DNA from: Kangiellaceae bacterium
GTDB taxonomy: Bacteria; Pseudomonadota; Gammaproteobacteria; Enterobacterales; Kangiellaceae
Direction of reading: 5' to 3'
NCBI GenBank assembly: GCA_026196875.1
Contig: JAPHTP010000113.1
Location: forward strand, 33,847 to 97,846
Length of the DNA: 64,000 nt
The notes below the pieces were generated by a model. The model saw only the letters and a program-made list of their open reading frames with translations, was not told the origin of the DNA and searched no databases. The position numbers and the translations under genes were made by a program. Below are positions 7,921-16,790 of the stretch, piece by piece. Position 1 is the stretch's first letter. Every line of letters begins with the position of its first letter.

Positions 7921-9263
7921 TGCTGAGTTGGTTAGCTTCTTTGTCTGTTGTTAGCCAAGCTGCGCTGTGGGGATTATTTGCCATAGCCATCCCTGTTCTT
8001 ATTCACCTTATCAACCCAAGTAAAGGCAAGCTAGTATGGGTTGGTAATATCGAACTGATTAAAAAAGCAAAGCAAGCAAGGGTAAATCAATTCAAGATCA
8101 AGCGATGGCTGTTGCTTCTGATCCGCGTACTGATAGTCATTTACTGCTGTCTGCTATTAGCAGACCTTTGGAGCAGCTCGATTGGCCAGGCGAGCAAAAA
8201 GCCCAGGCTGTTGATTACCCCGGCCTGGTTGAACAATGCGAATGAGCAAGACAAACACGAATTAATAGAGAAAAATATTGGTGTGGAATTTATTATTCTA
8301 GACGGCAATAACTCTAAAATTGATAGTGTAGCACTATTTGATAAGAAGCCAGCTTTATCCGGCAATATTTCTAATGAACTAACTTATGCTGAGCTAGTTG
8401 AAAAAAGTCAAACGCTTAAGCTATTACCGAGTAACAGCATATTAGCTATCACTAATCACTATTCTTCGACAGAGCCACCAAGAGAACTAAGCTCGTTATT
8501 TAGCCAAATATATACTAAAGACGTTGCTCATAACACGCCGCAGGACATAGTATCGATATTGATCATTAAAGATAGTGAGAGAATAAATGATAGTCAGATA
8601 ATATCACAGAGTTTTTCAGTTCTTCCTGAGGAAGTAAAAGAAAAAATTAGAGTTAAGTCTGTTACTCGTGGCCAACTAAATAGCGAAACTGAACATGTTA
8701 AGTATGATGTTGTTTTTGGTCTTGCCAGTAAAAACATTAGTGCTGGTCGATTTGTTAAACAGAACGGCTTGCTGATTTTAGATTCAAATCCACAACTTCG
8801 AACAAAAAGCAGTGCTGCCGAAATTATTCAGCTTAACGAGCAGCTATTTCAATTTAATGTTTCTCAAGATAACAATTCTCAAGGTAATAACTCGTCTACC
8901 CCGGTTTGGAGAACTGCAACAGGAAAAAATATCTTGTCCTATCGAAAACGACAAGGCATTCATCAATTAAATTTTTCTAGTCGATTTCACCCCGACTGGA
9001 CTAACTTGGTTGAAAATCGGCAGTTTCCAATCATTCTAGTTGCGCTTATTCAAAACTATCTGAGTAATGATAATTGGAAAGTTGAAGCCTCCCATTTTAA
9101 GACAGAAGATCAGAATTTAGAGAGCAAACTTCAAGGCAACAAACAAACTGCTGATAAAAGCAGCCTTTACTCATGGATATTACTTCTGTTGGCTTTTTGC
9201 TGGCTAATAGAAAGGGTCTTGGCAGAAAGCACTTCTTTTCAATTCAGAAAGGAGGTTAAGTAA
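7920..9263 (+). CDS. BatA-type membrane protein (aerotolerance regulator N-terminal domain)
   Basis: This 447-residue protein starts with the BatA N-terminal domain: a first membrane helix, then IPVLIHLINPSKGK, then a second helix near residues 58-82. A long soluble part follows, and one C-terminal helix lies near residues 418-435 (YSWILLLLAFCWLIERVLAE). That layout, two helices, a large periplasmic domain and one final helix, is usual for these proteins in MoxR clusters. The soluble part is only weakly conserved and no VWA metal motif is seen. It overlaps the DUF58 gene by one base. The last bases of the gene contain an AAGGAGG ribosome site for the next gene, so the two are tightly coupled. 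Confidence 0.78.
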   Translation: MLSWLASLSVVSQAALWGLFAIAIPVLIHLINPSKGKLVWVGNIELIKKAKQARVNQFKIKRWLLLLIRVLIVIYCCLLLADLWSSSIGQASKKPRLLITPAWLNNANEQDKHELIEKNIGVEFIILDGNNSKIDSVALFDKKPALSGNISNELTYAELVEKSQTLKLLPSNSILAITNHYSSTEPPRELSSLFSQIYTKDVAHNTPQDIVSILIIKDSERINDSQIISQSFSVLPEEVKEKIRVKSVTRGQLNSETEHVKYDVVFGLASKNISAGRFVKQNGLLILDSNPQLRTKSSAAEIIQLNEQLFQFNVSQDNNSQGNNSSTPVWRTATGKNILSYRKRQGIHQLNFSSRFHPDWTNLVENRQFPIILVALIQNYLSNDNWKVEASHFKTEDQNLESKLQGNKQTADKSSLYSWILLLLAFCWLIERVLAESTSFQFRKEVK

Positions 9264-11639
9264 GTGGCAGACCTTGACAATGCTAACTCAATTCTTTCCG
9301 ATATCGATGTTCTGATAAAGGAAGCTAAGAAAAACAAGTGGATCAGCTTTGTCTTTAGCTCAATAATTATTTTTATAACTGCCGCCGCCACTTCTTGGAT
9401 AGCCAGTTTCGACTTAGCTTTTGGAATTTTTATCGCAGCTCTAGCTTCTGCCGTATTCCTTTTTATTAGCTTTTATTCATACGCGTACCGAAGTATTAAT
9501 CGAATCAATATGGTTGACCACCTTAATCGGCACATCCCTGAATACGAAGAAAGTTTGCAGCTGGTATTCAATCGGAAACCAACGCCATTACAGCTCATTC
9601 AACTCCAAAAAATTTCAACCATATTTAATGCCAACACAGAGTCGGGCGCGCATCAAAGTATCTTACCCAAATTCACTATTAGGTTCGGTTTAAGCTACTC
9701 ACTAGCCATCTTTGCAGTAATAGCGGCTACAAGTTTTTTTTCCAATTATTTAGATCGAAATGATAATCTGAGCTCGAGCAAAAACAGCGATACTACTGTT
9801 GAGAATAAGCCTTTTGAGCTATTAGATTCAAAAGTCTCGATTCAGCCCCCTGGCTACACTAGAGTTCCAAGTTCAAACCAAAGTGATTTGAACTTGGAAG
9901 TTTTAGATGGTTCCAAAATAGAATGGCTGCTTTCATTTAGTCGCAGTGATGCGGAATATTTTTGGCTCGGTACAGACGGTGTAGCGCACGCTCTTACTCA
10001 AAAGCCCGATGGCAGCTGGTCATATGCAGTCGAGATCAATGAGACGGGGTTTTATCGTTTTGCCTATAAAGTTAATGATCGAATAGCCAATCTTCCTGAG
10101 GTGTACACTATTGAGGTCGTTAAAGACCGAATTCCCAAAATCAAAATTCAAGAGCCCGTTCGATCCCTTGTCGAATTTGCCAAGAATGACCCAACTCAAT
10201 TCACGATTACTGCACTAATCAATGATGATTATGGAATTGAACAAGTTGATATTCTGGCGTCAGTGGCTAAAGGTTCCGGTGAAGCGGTTAAGTTCCGTGA
10301 TAAGCAATTTAAGTTCGATACTAACGAAGCTACTGAAAAAGGTGCGGTTTATGCTAAAACTTGGTCGTTACCTGAGCTCGAAATGGAACCTGGAGATGAG
10401 GTCTATTTTCATATCAAGGCTAAAGACAACAAACAACCTAGGGCGCAGTGGGGCAAGTCAAGCAGTATTATTATTCGCTGGTTGGATAATAAAGTTGTTG
10501 AAACGACCGCGGAAGGCATTCAGATTCGTTTTATCCCCGAATATTTTAGAAGCCAGCGTCAAATTATTATTGAAACGGAACAGTTAATAGCCGACAGAGC
10601 CGATTTAAGCAAAGACAATTTTGAAGATAAGAGCCGAGACTTAGGGCACTCACAGAGTGATCTAAAGGAAAAGTACGGTCAATACCTTGGTGACGAGATT
10701 GGCGAAGGCCCTGGTGAGCAGTTTGGTCTTGCTGATGGGTACCATGGTGGAGAAGATGTGGTTCATGGTGAAGCAAGTGCGGGAATTGAGCAGTCAGAAC
10801 ATGAAGACTCAGAGCATCATGGCTCAGAACGTGAAAATGGGGGAGCTGAGCAACATGAAGAACATGTTGATGAAAAACCAGAAGTCGGCCATCTCCATCA
10901 AGAAATGGTCGACGATTCTGATAAGTCTGGAGCAAGTGAGCTAATTGCTCGGTTCGCTCATAATCATGGCTCAGTTGAAGTAGGGGCACTGTCAAAACGT
11001 GACCCTAAAACATGGATGAAAATGGCGGTTCATGAAATGTGGCAGGCAGAACTTCACTTGATGTTATCAGAACCCGAAAAGGCACTGCCGTTCGAATATA
11101 AAGCCTATGATTATTTAAAGCTGGCCAGACAGGCTGAGAGAATTTATGTTAAGCGATTAGGATTTGAACCTCCGCCGGTTAAAGAAGATCGAAGGCTTAC
11201 CGGCGAGCTCGATAAGATATTATCTTATTCACTTTCCATAACGGATAAACGAGAAGCAGACAATCAAAACGACATTATTCAAAATGGGTTTACTTCTATC
11301 AATCGAGCCACATCCAAAAAACTACTGTCGAAAGAAGACAGGGAACATTTAAAAGCTCTCAGTAAACTCATGCTGCAGCTTAGTGAAACCAGGCCCGCAC
11401 TTATTAGTCACGCAGCCACGGTAGAAAAAATATTGACCTTCGGTAATACACGATTGACGGCTTGTGGTAATTGCATTGAAAAATTAAATCAAAAATTATG
11501 GCAACTAATGTCAAACCCAGTGAGTAGACCGTCACCGATAGTTTTGGATAGTGAGCTGGGTCCGGAACCTATGAATTCGTATATTAATTTAATCCGACAA
11601 ATTGACCAGTCTGAAGCAATAAGGATAGGTAAAGAGTGA
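9264..11639 (+). CDS. DUF4175-like membrane protein with His/Glu-rich segment
   Basis: This 791-residue protein has three membrane helices in the first about 165 residues, then a large extracytoplasmic region with a QPPGYTRVPSS motif and beta-rich segments (residues about 190-400), much like DUF4175 proteins found beside MoxR/BatA genes. Residues 494-545 hold nine histidines among many Glu and Asp residues, which may bind metal. The C-terminal quarter is helical. Translation starts at GTG 9264, immediately after the stop of the previous gene and 8 bases after a perfect AGGAGG site. The end overlaps the next gene by four bases. Its function is unknown; from context it is a membrane component of the MoxR-linked system. 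Confidence 0.68.
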   Translation: MADLDNANSILSDIDVLIKEAKKNKWISFVFSSIIIFITAAATSWIASFDLAFGIFIAALASAVFLFISFYSYAYRSINRINMVDHLNRHIPEYEESLQLVFNRKPTPLQLIQLQKISTIFNANTESGAHQSILPKFTIRFGLSYSLAIFAVIAATSFFSNYLDRNDNLSSSKNSDTTVENKPFELLDSKVSIQPPGYTRVPSSNQSDLNLEVLDGSKIEWLLSFSRSDAEYFWLGTDGVAHALTQKPDGSWSYAVEINETGFYRFAYKVNDRIANLPEVYTIEVVKDRIPKIKIQEPVRSLVEFAKNDPTQFTITALINDDYGIEQVDILASVAKGSGEAVKFRDKQFKFDTNEATEKGAVYAKTWSLPELEMEPGDEVYFHIKAKDNKQPRAQWGKSSSIIIRWLDNKVVETTAEGIQIRFIPEYFRSQRQIIIETEQLIADRADLSKDNFEDKSRDLGHSQSDLKEKYGQYLGDEIGEGPGEQFGLADGYHGGEDVVHGEASAGIEQSEHEDSEHHGSERENGGAEQHEEHVDEKPEVGHLHQEMVDDSDKSGASELIARFAHNHGSVEVGALSKRDPKTWMKMAVHEMWQAELHLMLSEPEKALPFEYKAYDYLKLARQAERIYVKRLGFEPPPVKEDRRLTGELDKILSYSLSITDKREADNQNDIIQNGFTSINRATSKKLLSKEDREHLKALSKLMLQLSETRPALISHAATVEKILTFGNTRLTACGNCIEKLNQKLWQLMSNPVSRPSPIVLDSELGPEPMNSYINLIRQIDQSEAIRIGKE

Positions 11640-13600
11640 GCGACATATTTTTTACAATTGGAAATATGGCCTTTGCTAAGCCTCAACTTGTTCACTGGTT
11701 AGCGTTGTTGTTTGTTATCGTGGCCCTGATGATTTCTTGTCGTGCTGCACTAGAACGACTATCCAAACAAAATCGACGTAAATGGCTTTTAATTGGCCTT
11801 AATCTGATTGCGTTTATTGCAATTAGTGGATTTATATTTAAGCCTCTGTGGAAATCAACGGAAGGACAGGTCGTTACGCTAATTACAGCTTCATTTAGTG
11901 AGCTAAAAGACCCTCTGAAAAATCAGCCGGACTTCTTGTGGTATAAGCCTACCAATCAACAAGTCGAAGAGTTTCAAATAAATCCTGAGCAGATCATCCT
12001 GGCGCCTGAACAACTTAATCTACGGTTTTCTAAAATAGACAAACTTATTGTGCGCGGTGATGGCTTAAATGCTGATGAGTGGCAATCGATCAACGCGGGC
12101 AAGATTGAATACTCAAGTCCTCAAGTAATCCCCGGATTTGTTAATCCTCAATGGCGTAATCAAGTAAACATTGGAGATTTCTTTTCTGTTAGCGGTGAAG
12201 TAAGTTTTTCTCTTCTTTCTAAATCATCTCATCCAGAAGTTAAAAGCAAAACAGATAAAAGCACGGTATCAAAAAACAGGCTAGTAAAAAGCAAGATACT
12301 CAAAGTTGAGTTAATAGATCCTGCCGGTCAAGTCGTCGCCGCTAACGATGTCTTAGATGGTGAATACTTCGAGCTAGAGCATCGTCCTAAACTTCTTGGT
12401 AATCATATTTATAATATAGAGTTATCTCGTTTGGTCAAGAACGTTAAGGAAATCATTGCTACTGAAAAGATCGGAGTTTCGGTAGTTAAGCAAATAGGTT
12501 TAAATCTGCTAATTCTTCAATCCTCGCCTTCTTTTGAGACCAAGCAATTACAAAACTGGGCGGCCGAAAACGGCGCGAGAATCTTGGTTAAAAGCCAAAT
12601 TAGCAAAGATAGATTTATCACCAGGAAAATAAACTTTGATGACTTGAAGCAAAATGACCTTTCCAGAGAGCTTTTCGAAAAAATGGATTTAGTCCTCGCT
12701 GATTCTCGGGCTCTTGTATTACTAAATTCAGCCACAAGTGAAACTCTACTCGAGGCAGTAAAAAATGGTTTAGGTTTAATGGTTCTGGCGGATTATTCAC
12801 AAATGGAGAAGGCTCATACCTCTCATTGGCTGCAAGACAAATTTAATCTGGTTAACGATGAATCTCATGATAGTGCACAAGTGTATTGGTCGAACGACAA
12901 CGCGGGTCTTAGATCACAAAGTAACTTGTTTTTGCCGAGAGTTAAGGCCAAGTTTAATAAAAGTAGCAAGATACAACCGATGGCTTTTTCATCAGAAGGT
13001 GAAGCTCTGGTATCAAGCGTTGAACTGGGTAAAGGAAAAATTGCTCAGTCGCTTGTCAGAGAAACCGCAAGATGGGTAACTCGTGGAGAACGAGCCATTT
13101 ACAGCCACTATTGGCAAAGTCTGATTAGACAGATATCTAGACGAGCAATCAAAATTCAAATCGATTTATTCGGTGTTAAAAGTATTTTGAGTGAAAATCA
13201 GAGAGTGAGAGTCTGTATAAATGATATTGACTCTAGCTCTTTATCGATTAGTAGCTCGACAAATGTACAACGGATCTTGCTGCAGGCGAGTAAGTCAAAT
13301 AGTCGCTCAAATTGTGGCGTATTTTGGCCTCAAGCAGGATGGTCTACTATTCTGCATAAAGATGAAAAAGATAATGTTATTTCTCACTCATTTTATTCCG
13401 CTTCAACCAATCAATGGAAAACGCAACGCCAATACTCTCGAATGAATGCTTCATTAGATAAAGTGGAGAGCAACAGTCAACTCGCTACTTTAAGTAAACC
13501 AGGCTTTCTACCAATTAGTTTATGGTGGTTTTGGTGGATTTTTATTTCGTGCGCTTCGTTATTGTGGATTGAAAAGAAGTTATTTGATGAATCATCATAG
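11636..13600 (+). CDS. Large membrane protein of the MoxR cluster, function unknown
   Basis: This 654-residue protein has two helices near the N-terminus (residues about 17-35 and 50-70), a long soluble region and one C-terminal helix (about 630-647, LWWFWWIFISCASLLWI). The layout matches the membrane proteins with a glutamine-amidotransferase-like domain that often close MoxR/BatA operons; the stretch around residues 290-480 (LNLLILQSSPSFETKQLQNWAAENG, later GLGLMVLADY and GKGKIAQS) fits such a domain. I see no complete catalytic triad, so enzyme activity is doubtful. The start is GTG 11636, overlapping the previous stop as GTGA. It is the last gene of the eight-gene run and faces a convergent gene 38 bases on. 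Confidence 0.62.
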   Translation: MSDIFFTIGNMAFAKPQLVHWLALLFVIVALMISCRAALERLSKQNRRKWLLIGLNLIAFIAISGFIFKPLWKSTEGQVVTLITASFSELKDPLKNQPDFLWYKPTNQQVEEFQINPEQIILAPEQLNLRFSKIDKLIVRGDGLNADEWQSINAGKIEYSSPQVIPGFVNPQWRNQVNIGDFFSVSGEVSFSLLSKSSHPEVKSKTDKSTVSKNRLVKSKILKVELIDPAGQVVAANDVLDGEYFELEHRPKLLGNHIYNIELSRLVKNVKEIIATEKIGVSVVKQIGLNLLILQSSPSFETKQLQNWAAENGARILVKSQISKDRFITRKINFDDLKQNDLSRELFEKMDLVLADSRALVLLNSATSETLLEAVKNGLGLMVLADYSQMEKAHTSHWLQDKFNLVNDESHDSAQVYWSNDNAGLRSQSNLFLPRVKAKFNKSSKIQPMAFSSEGEALVSSVELGKGKIAQSLVRETARWVTRGERAIYSHYWQSLIRQISRRAIKIQIDLFGVKSILSENQRVRVCINDIDSSSLSISSSTNVQRILLQASKSNSRSNCGVFWPQAGWSTILHKDEKDNVISHSFYSASTNQWKTQRQYSRMNASLDKVESNSQLATLSKPGFLPISLWWFWWIFISCASLLWIEKKLFDESS

Positions 13601-13638
13601 ACTGGATTAAGGCTAGAGTTTATAGTTGAAAAAATCGG

Positions 13639-14610
13639 TCATTCGATCTTTTTACTGGCTGCAACAATAAAGTCAGAATATCCATAGTGCCTGAATTCTT
13701 CCAAACAGCTATAAACCAATTTTATCGTGTGGTCATTATTCGATTTTGTTGCCTTACGTTTCATCTCTTCAATGGAAATATCTGAAATAGCTTCATCGTA
13801 AGTACTCGGCCGCCAGGTTTTTGTCGTTTGATAAGCAACCCAGTAAGCTATCCAAAAGTATTCAAGGGCTTTTCGTTTATTCTTGACGAAGGGCAAAATA
13901 ATCCTAAGTGCATGCGTTCCTGTCACTCCATGTAATAACGTGAAGTCACTGTCAGTCTGATAAAACTGTACTGCAAATTTTGCAATTAATTCTAGCTTCA
14001 GATCTTGTGGAATAACTGCTTCATTTTCCCATTCCAGCGTAGCGGCGACTTGATTCATTTTGTCGACGATAATTCCCGGCCTAAACTTAAAGCCTTCAAA
14101 AGTATCTTTGTGTTGATTGAGTATTTCTAGTAACGACCTATCCGATTTTTGGTGTGGTGAACCTAAGTATTGAAACTCAGCAGCCCAATAGGCTAGTGCG
14201 AATGAAACTTCCTGATAGTTATGTGACTCAATCGCAAAGGCTAGACGAATTAGCGCGTGAAAAGCTGAAGCGCTGATTCCAGGAATCAGTTTGTCTATAT
14301 GTTTAGAAATGGTTTCTTCTAAGGAATGTAATTTGAGATATCTGTCAAAGTAACTCAGATATTGAGGGAACATATCTGACCTGCCTAGACTATCATTGAA
14401 GTCAAAATCCAAGCTAAGCTCTTCTCGAATAAACAACTCCAGTTTGTTTGAGTAATCTGCCCTAAATTTTAATTGCCGTTCGAAATCGGCGCCAAGTTTA
14501 TCGAGTGATACAAGTGCCATGGGAAAGTGATTAGCTAACCGATTTCCATAGAGTGGGTGCACATTCAGGTCTGCATTAATTAGCTCTATTGTTTGGGGGG
14601 ATACACTCAT
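13639..14610 (-). CDS. Questin oxidase-like protein (DUF4243)
   Basis: This 323-residue protein resembles the questin oxidase-like family. The N-terminal HPLYGNRLANHFPMALVSLDKLGA motif and the later LLHGVTGTHALRIILPF block with an FWIAYWVAYQ helix are characteristic. The fungal founder performs a Baeyer-Villiger-like oxidative ring opening of the anthraquinone questin; bacterial members have no defined substrate and no cofactor motif is visible. No signal peptide. It is a single gene with an excellent AAGGAG ribosome site 7 bases before its ATG. The long spacer on its 5' side also holds a short tandem repeat and the divergent peptidase gene. Confidence 0.78.
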   Translation of the reverse strand: MSVSPQTIELINADLNVHPLYGNRLANHFPMALVSLDKLGADFERQLKFRADYSNKLELFIREELSLDFDFNDSLGRSDMFPQYLSYFDRYLKLHSLEETISKHIDKLIPGISASAFHALIRLAFAIESHNYQEVSFALAYWAAEFQYLGSPHQKSDRSLLEILNQHKDTFEGFKFRPGIIVDKMNQVAATLEWENEAVIPQDLKLELIAKFAVQFYQTDSDFTLLHGVTGTHALRIILPFVKNKRKALEYFWIAYWVAYQTTKTWRPSTYDEAISDISIEEMKRKATKSNNDHTIKLVYSCLEEFRHYGYSDFIVAASKKIE

Positions 14611-14745
14611 AACATCTCCTTAGTATGAGATTTTCTATTTTTGCCTGCTAAATGACTGATTAAGTTAGTATATTAACTTTTATCATAGTAAGGCTTAATA
14701 GCAACCATAGTATTGGCTGTTTTTATGATTAAGTGTCATTTTGGC

Positions 14746-14772
14746 TATGACATATGACATATGACATATGAC
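14746..14772. repeat. Heptamer tandem repeat TATGACA
   Basis: The unit TATGACA is repeated almost four times without error (27 bases) in the spacer between the divergent questin-oxidase-like and M91-like genes. It creates overlapping CATATG palindromes every seven bases. It could change promoter spacing by slippage or bind a regulator, but nothing proves either. Confidence 0.85.
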
Positions 14773-14894
14773 TTTGTTGTTTAATCATATGTGACAAACG
14801 CGATTCTCATTTGGTAGTTTTTTAATTGCTTGTCTACACTTAAATAGTCAGGTTTTTCCAGTGATGTGTGCTTAAAACGCAGCGAGGTGTTGAA

Positions 14895-15596
14895 ATGCAA
14901 TTTGCTCGCTTCTATGAAGGCGTCAAATTGGCTGTTCACTGGATAAGAAAATTAAAAAGTACAGTTGTAGTTACTATGCTAGTAATGTTGATCGGAAGCG
15001 CAAATAGTTATGCAACGGAGCAGCCAAATAAAGATAAGTTTGAAGAATTTAAATATTCTAAAAATATTAAGATCCGCGTGAGTGACTTTTCTCAAGCGGT
15101 TAAGCTTTTCCATTGGCTTGATCTTATCAAGCTAACCGAAATTGGCACTGAAACGATTAACGCGATCGAAACCAGTGGCCATCAGCTAACTATTTTGCAT
15201 AGTTCTTCCGCCCTATTGTCAGCCGGAGTCACCGGCGCTCCTCTTTCGTCCAATCTAACCAACGGTGTTGGTGAAGACGTCTATATTAAATTCTATCTTG
15301 ATATGGACGACCATGGAACCAACTGTGTTTTGGCAATGGATGGTAAGCAATATATTGAATACACCGCAATTCAAAACTTATTCCATGAGTTGTCTCACGC
15401 TCGGCACAAAATGAAGGGCACCTGGCTCTATTTTGACTCGGAAGGTCAGGCCATTCGAGAAGAGAATATTTTTCGAATGGCCTGGGCCGAATATAAAGCT
15501 AAGGGAAAGGTAGCAACCAGGATAGATATAAAAGGAATAGAAAAGCCGGTAAAAAGAGGGCTGTTAAACTGTCCGGTAAAATATGTGGCTAATTAA
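14895..15596 (+). CDS. Exported zinc metallopeptidase of the M91 (NleD) type
   Basis: This 233-residue protein has the zinc motif HELSH at residues 164-168, within FHELSHARHKMKG, followed by SEGQAIREENIFRMAW. That order, HExxH with a downstream Glu-Asn helix, matches the M91 family, whose known member NleD is a type III effector that cuts host JNK and p38 kinases. A hydrophobic segment at residues 22-39 ending in NSYA looks like a signal peptide or anchor, so it is probably exported by Sec rather than injected. I chose ATG 14895 because of the GAGGTG site 6-11 bases before it; a GTG at 14868 would add nine residues. Substrate unknown. Confidence 0.72.
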   Translation: MQFARFYEGVKLAVHWIRKLKSTVVVTMLVMLIGSANSYATEQPNKDKFEEFKYSKNIKIRVSDFSQAVKLFHWLDLIKLTEIGTETINAIETSGHQLTILHSSSALLSAGVTGAPLSSNLTNGVGEDVYIKFYLDMDDHGTNCVLAMDGKQYIEYTAIQNLFHELSHARHKMKGTWLYFDSEGQAIREENIFRMAWAEYKAKGKVATRIDIKGIEKPVKRGLLNCPVKYVAN

Positions 15597-15605
15597 GTCT
15601 CAAAT

Positions 15606-16754
15606 TTAGCGAAACCAGCGTCTAGGACTAAAGGGTTTTCCTTGGTGGCGTAATTCAAAATATAGTCCAGCCTGTTGTTGTCCACCACTTTGTCCAACGG
15701 TGGCAATTGCTTCTCCTGCTTCTACCCAATCCCCTACTTGCTTGTAGAGTGCCTGGTTATAACCATAAAGGCTCATATATCCCTTACCATGATCAATTAT
15801 CACAAGTAAGCCAAATCCGCGTAACCAATCAGCATATACCACTCGACCGTGGTGTACCGAGTTAACAACTGCTCCCTCAGAGGCTCCAATGACGACGCCA
15901 TTACTACGCAAACCTTCTGCCAGTTTAGAGCCATAACTTCTTACTCTTTTTCCTTTAGTTGGCCAACGCAGCTTCCCCTTTAAAGCCTTTAATCCATCCA
16001 AAGGCTGGGTAAAATCTATCTTGTCGATAGCTTCTCGAACCGAGTCAATTAAATCTTGCAGTTCTTTTGCATTAATTTGCAGTTCAGTGAGTTGCTCACT
16101 TTTTTGCTCGATCTCTTTAGTTAGTGCGTCGACGATTTTCTTGCGTTTGTTTTTCAGCTCTTTTAATCGCACAGTTTCTTCTTGTTTTGACTTCTTTAAA
16201 ATGTTGAGCTCGCGAATTTCGTCCTGGATCTTCTTGTCGATATTTTCTAAATCTTTAAGCGTTTGTTGCAGCTTGACTACTTTTTCGGTGCGAGCCTTGT
16301 TCATATAGTCATAATAAACGAGCATTCTACCTAAGGCTTCAGGATCTTCCTGATTTAGTAGCATTTTCAGATATTCTTGTCTGCCAGAAATAAAAGCTGA
16401 TTTTATTTGTGAAGAGAGAGCAGCTTTTTGTTCCTTTTTATTTTTATCCAGGTTTTTTTGCTGACGTCTCAGTTTTTTTAGCTCCGACTCTTTTTTGATT
16501 AATTGTCTATTGGTTGAGCGGAGAATTTTAGCTGCTGTGGCGATCTGTTTCTCTGAAGCGCGTAAGCGAGTGACAGCTTTGCTTTGCTGTTTACGTTTAC
16601 TTTTTAGGTTTTTTTGAAGGTTGCCTATTTCTTTTTTTAGAGATTCCAGTTCTTGCTTGGCTTGTTTTGCTTCGTCACTAGATTCACCCCAGCCGTGGGT
16701 TGGGGTGAATAATATCATCGTTACTAATGCGATAAACCCTAAATTAAATTTCAA
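15606..16754 (-). CDS. envC: Murein hydrolase activator EnvC
   Basis: EnvC sits at the division septum, is recruited by FtsEX and activates the amidases AmiA and AmiB so that daughter cells separate. The 382-residue protein shows a signal peptide ending near HGWG (residue about 23), a long Lys/Glu/Gln-rich coiled coil (about 27-245), and a C-terminal LytM (M23) domain. The LytM zinc residues are lost: the usual first His and Asp are absent around NGVVIGASEG, and LYGYN and GLYFELRHQ replace the usual His positions, as in EnvC that activates but does not cut. The start appears to be TTG 16754, because the next ATG (16718) would cut the signal peptide short. It follows gpmI by 36 bases, as in E. 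coli. Confidence 0.92.
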   Translation of the reverse strand: MKFNLGFIALVTMILFTPTHGWGESSDEAKQAKQELESLKKEIGNLQKNLKSKRKQQSKAVTRLRASEKQIATAAKILRSTNRQLIKKESELKKLRRQQKNLDKNKKEQKAALSSQIKSAFISGRQEYLKMLLNQEDPEALGRMLVYYDYMNKARTEKVVKLQQTLKDLENIDKKIQDEIRELNILKKSKQEETVRLKELKNKRKKIVDALTKEIEQKSEQLTELQINAKELQDLIDSVREAIDKIDFTQPLDGLKALKGKLRWPTKGKRVRSYGSKLAEGLRSNGVVIGASEGAVVNSVHHGRVVYADWLRGFGLLVIIDHGKGYMSLYGYNQALYKQVGDWVEAGEAIATVGQSGGQQQAGLYFELRHQGKPFSPRRWFR

Positions 16755-16790
16755 AAATTAACCCGTCTTATTTTTATTTAATTAGACCGC

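Noticed and set aside
9734..9741. T8 tract within the DUF4175-like gene as a phase-variation site
   Set aside because: Runs of seven or eight T or A are common in this AT-rich sequence, and the gene is not a typical surface-variation gene.
10567..10995. Minus-strand frame rich in His and Leu opposite the DUF4175-like gene
   Set aside because: It is the antisense reading of the His/Glu-rich region; no ribosome site, no homology, and the sense gene is fully supported.
13629..13653. A-rich/T-rich hairpin between the convergent genes at 13600 and 13639
   Set aside because: The stem has a bulge, only three G-C pairs, and lies inside the end of the minus-strand gene; too weak to call a terminator.
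14746..14772. Short repeats as a CRISPR remnant
   Set aside because: The seven-base units are directly adjacent without spacers, and no cas genes are present.
15606..16754. EnvC as an active M23 endopeptidase
   Set aside because: The zinc-binding His and Asp residues of active LytM domains are missing, as in activator-type EnvC.
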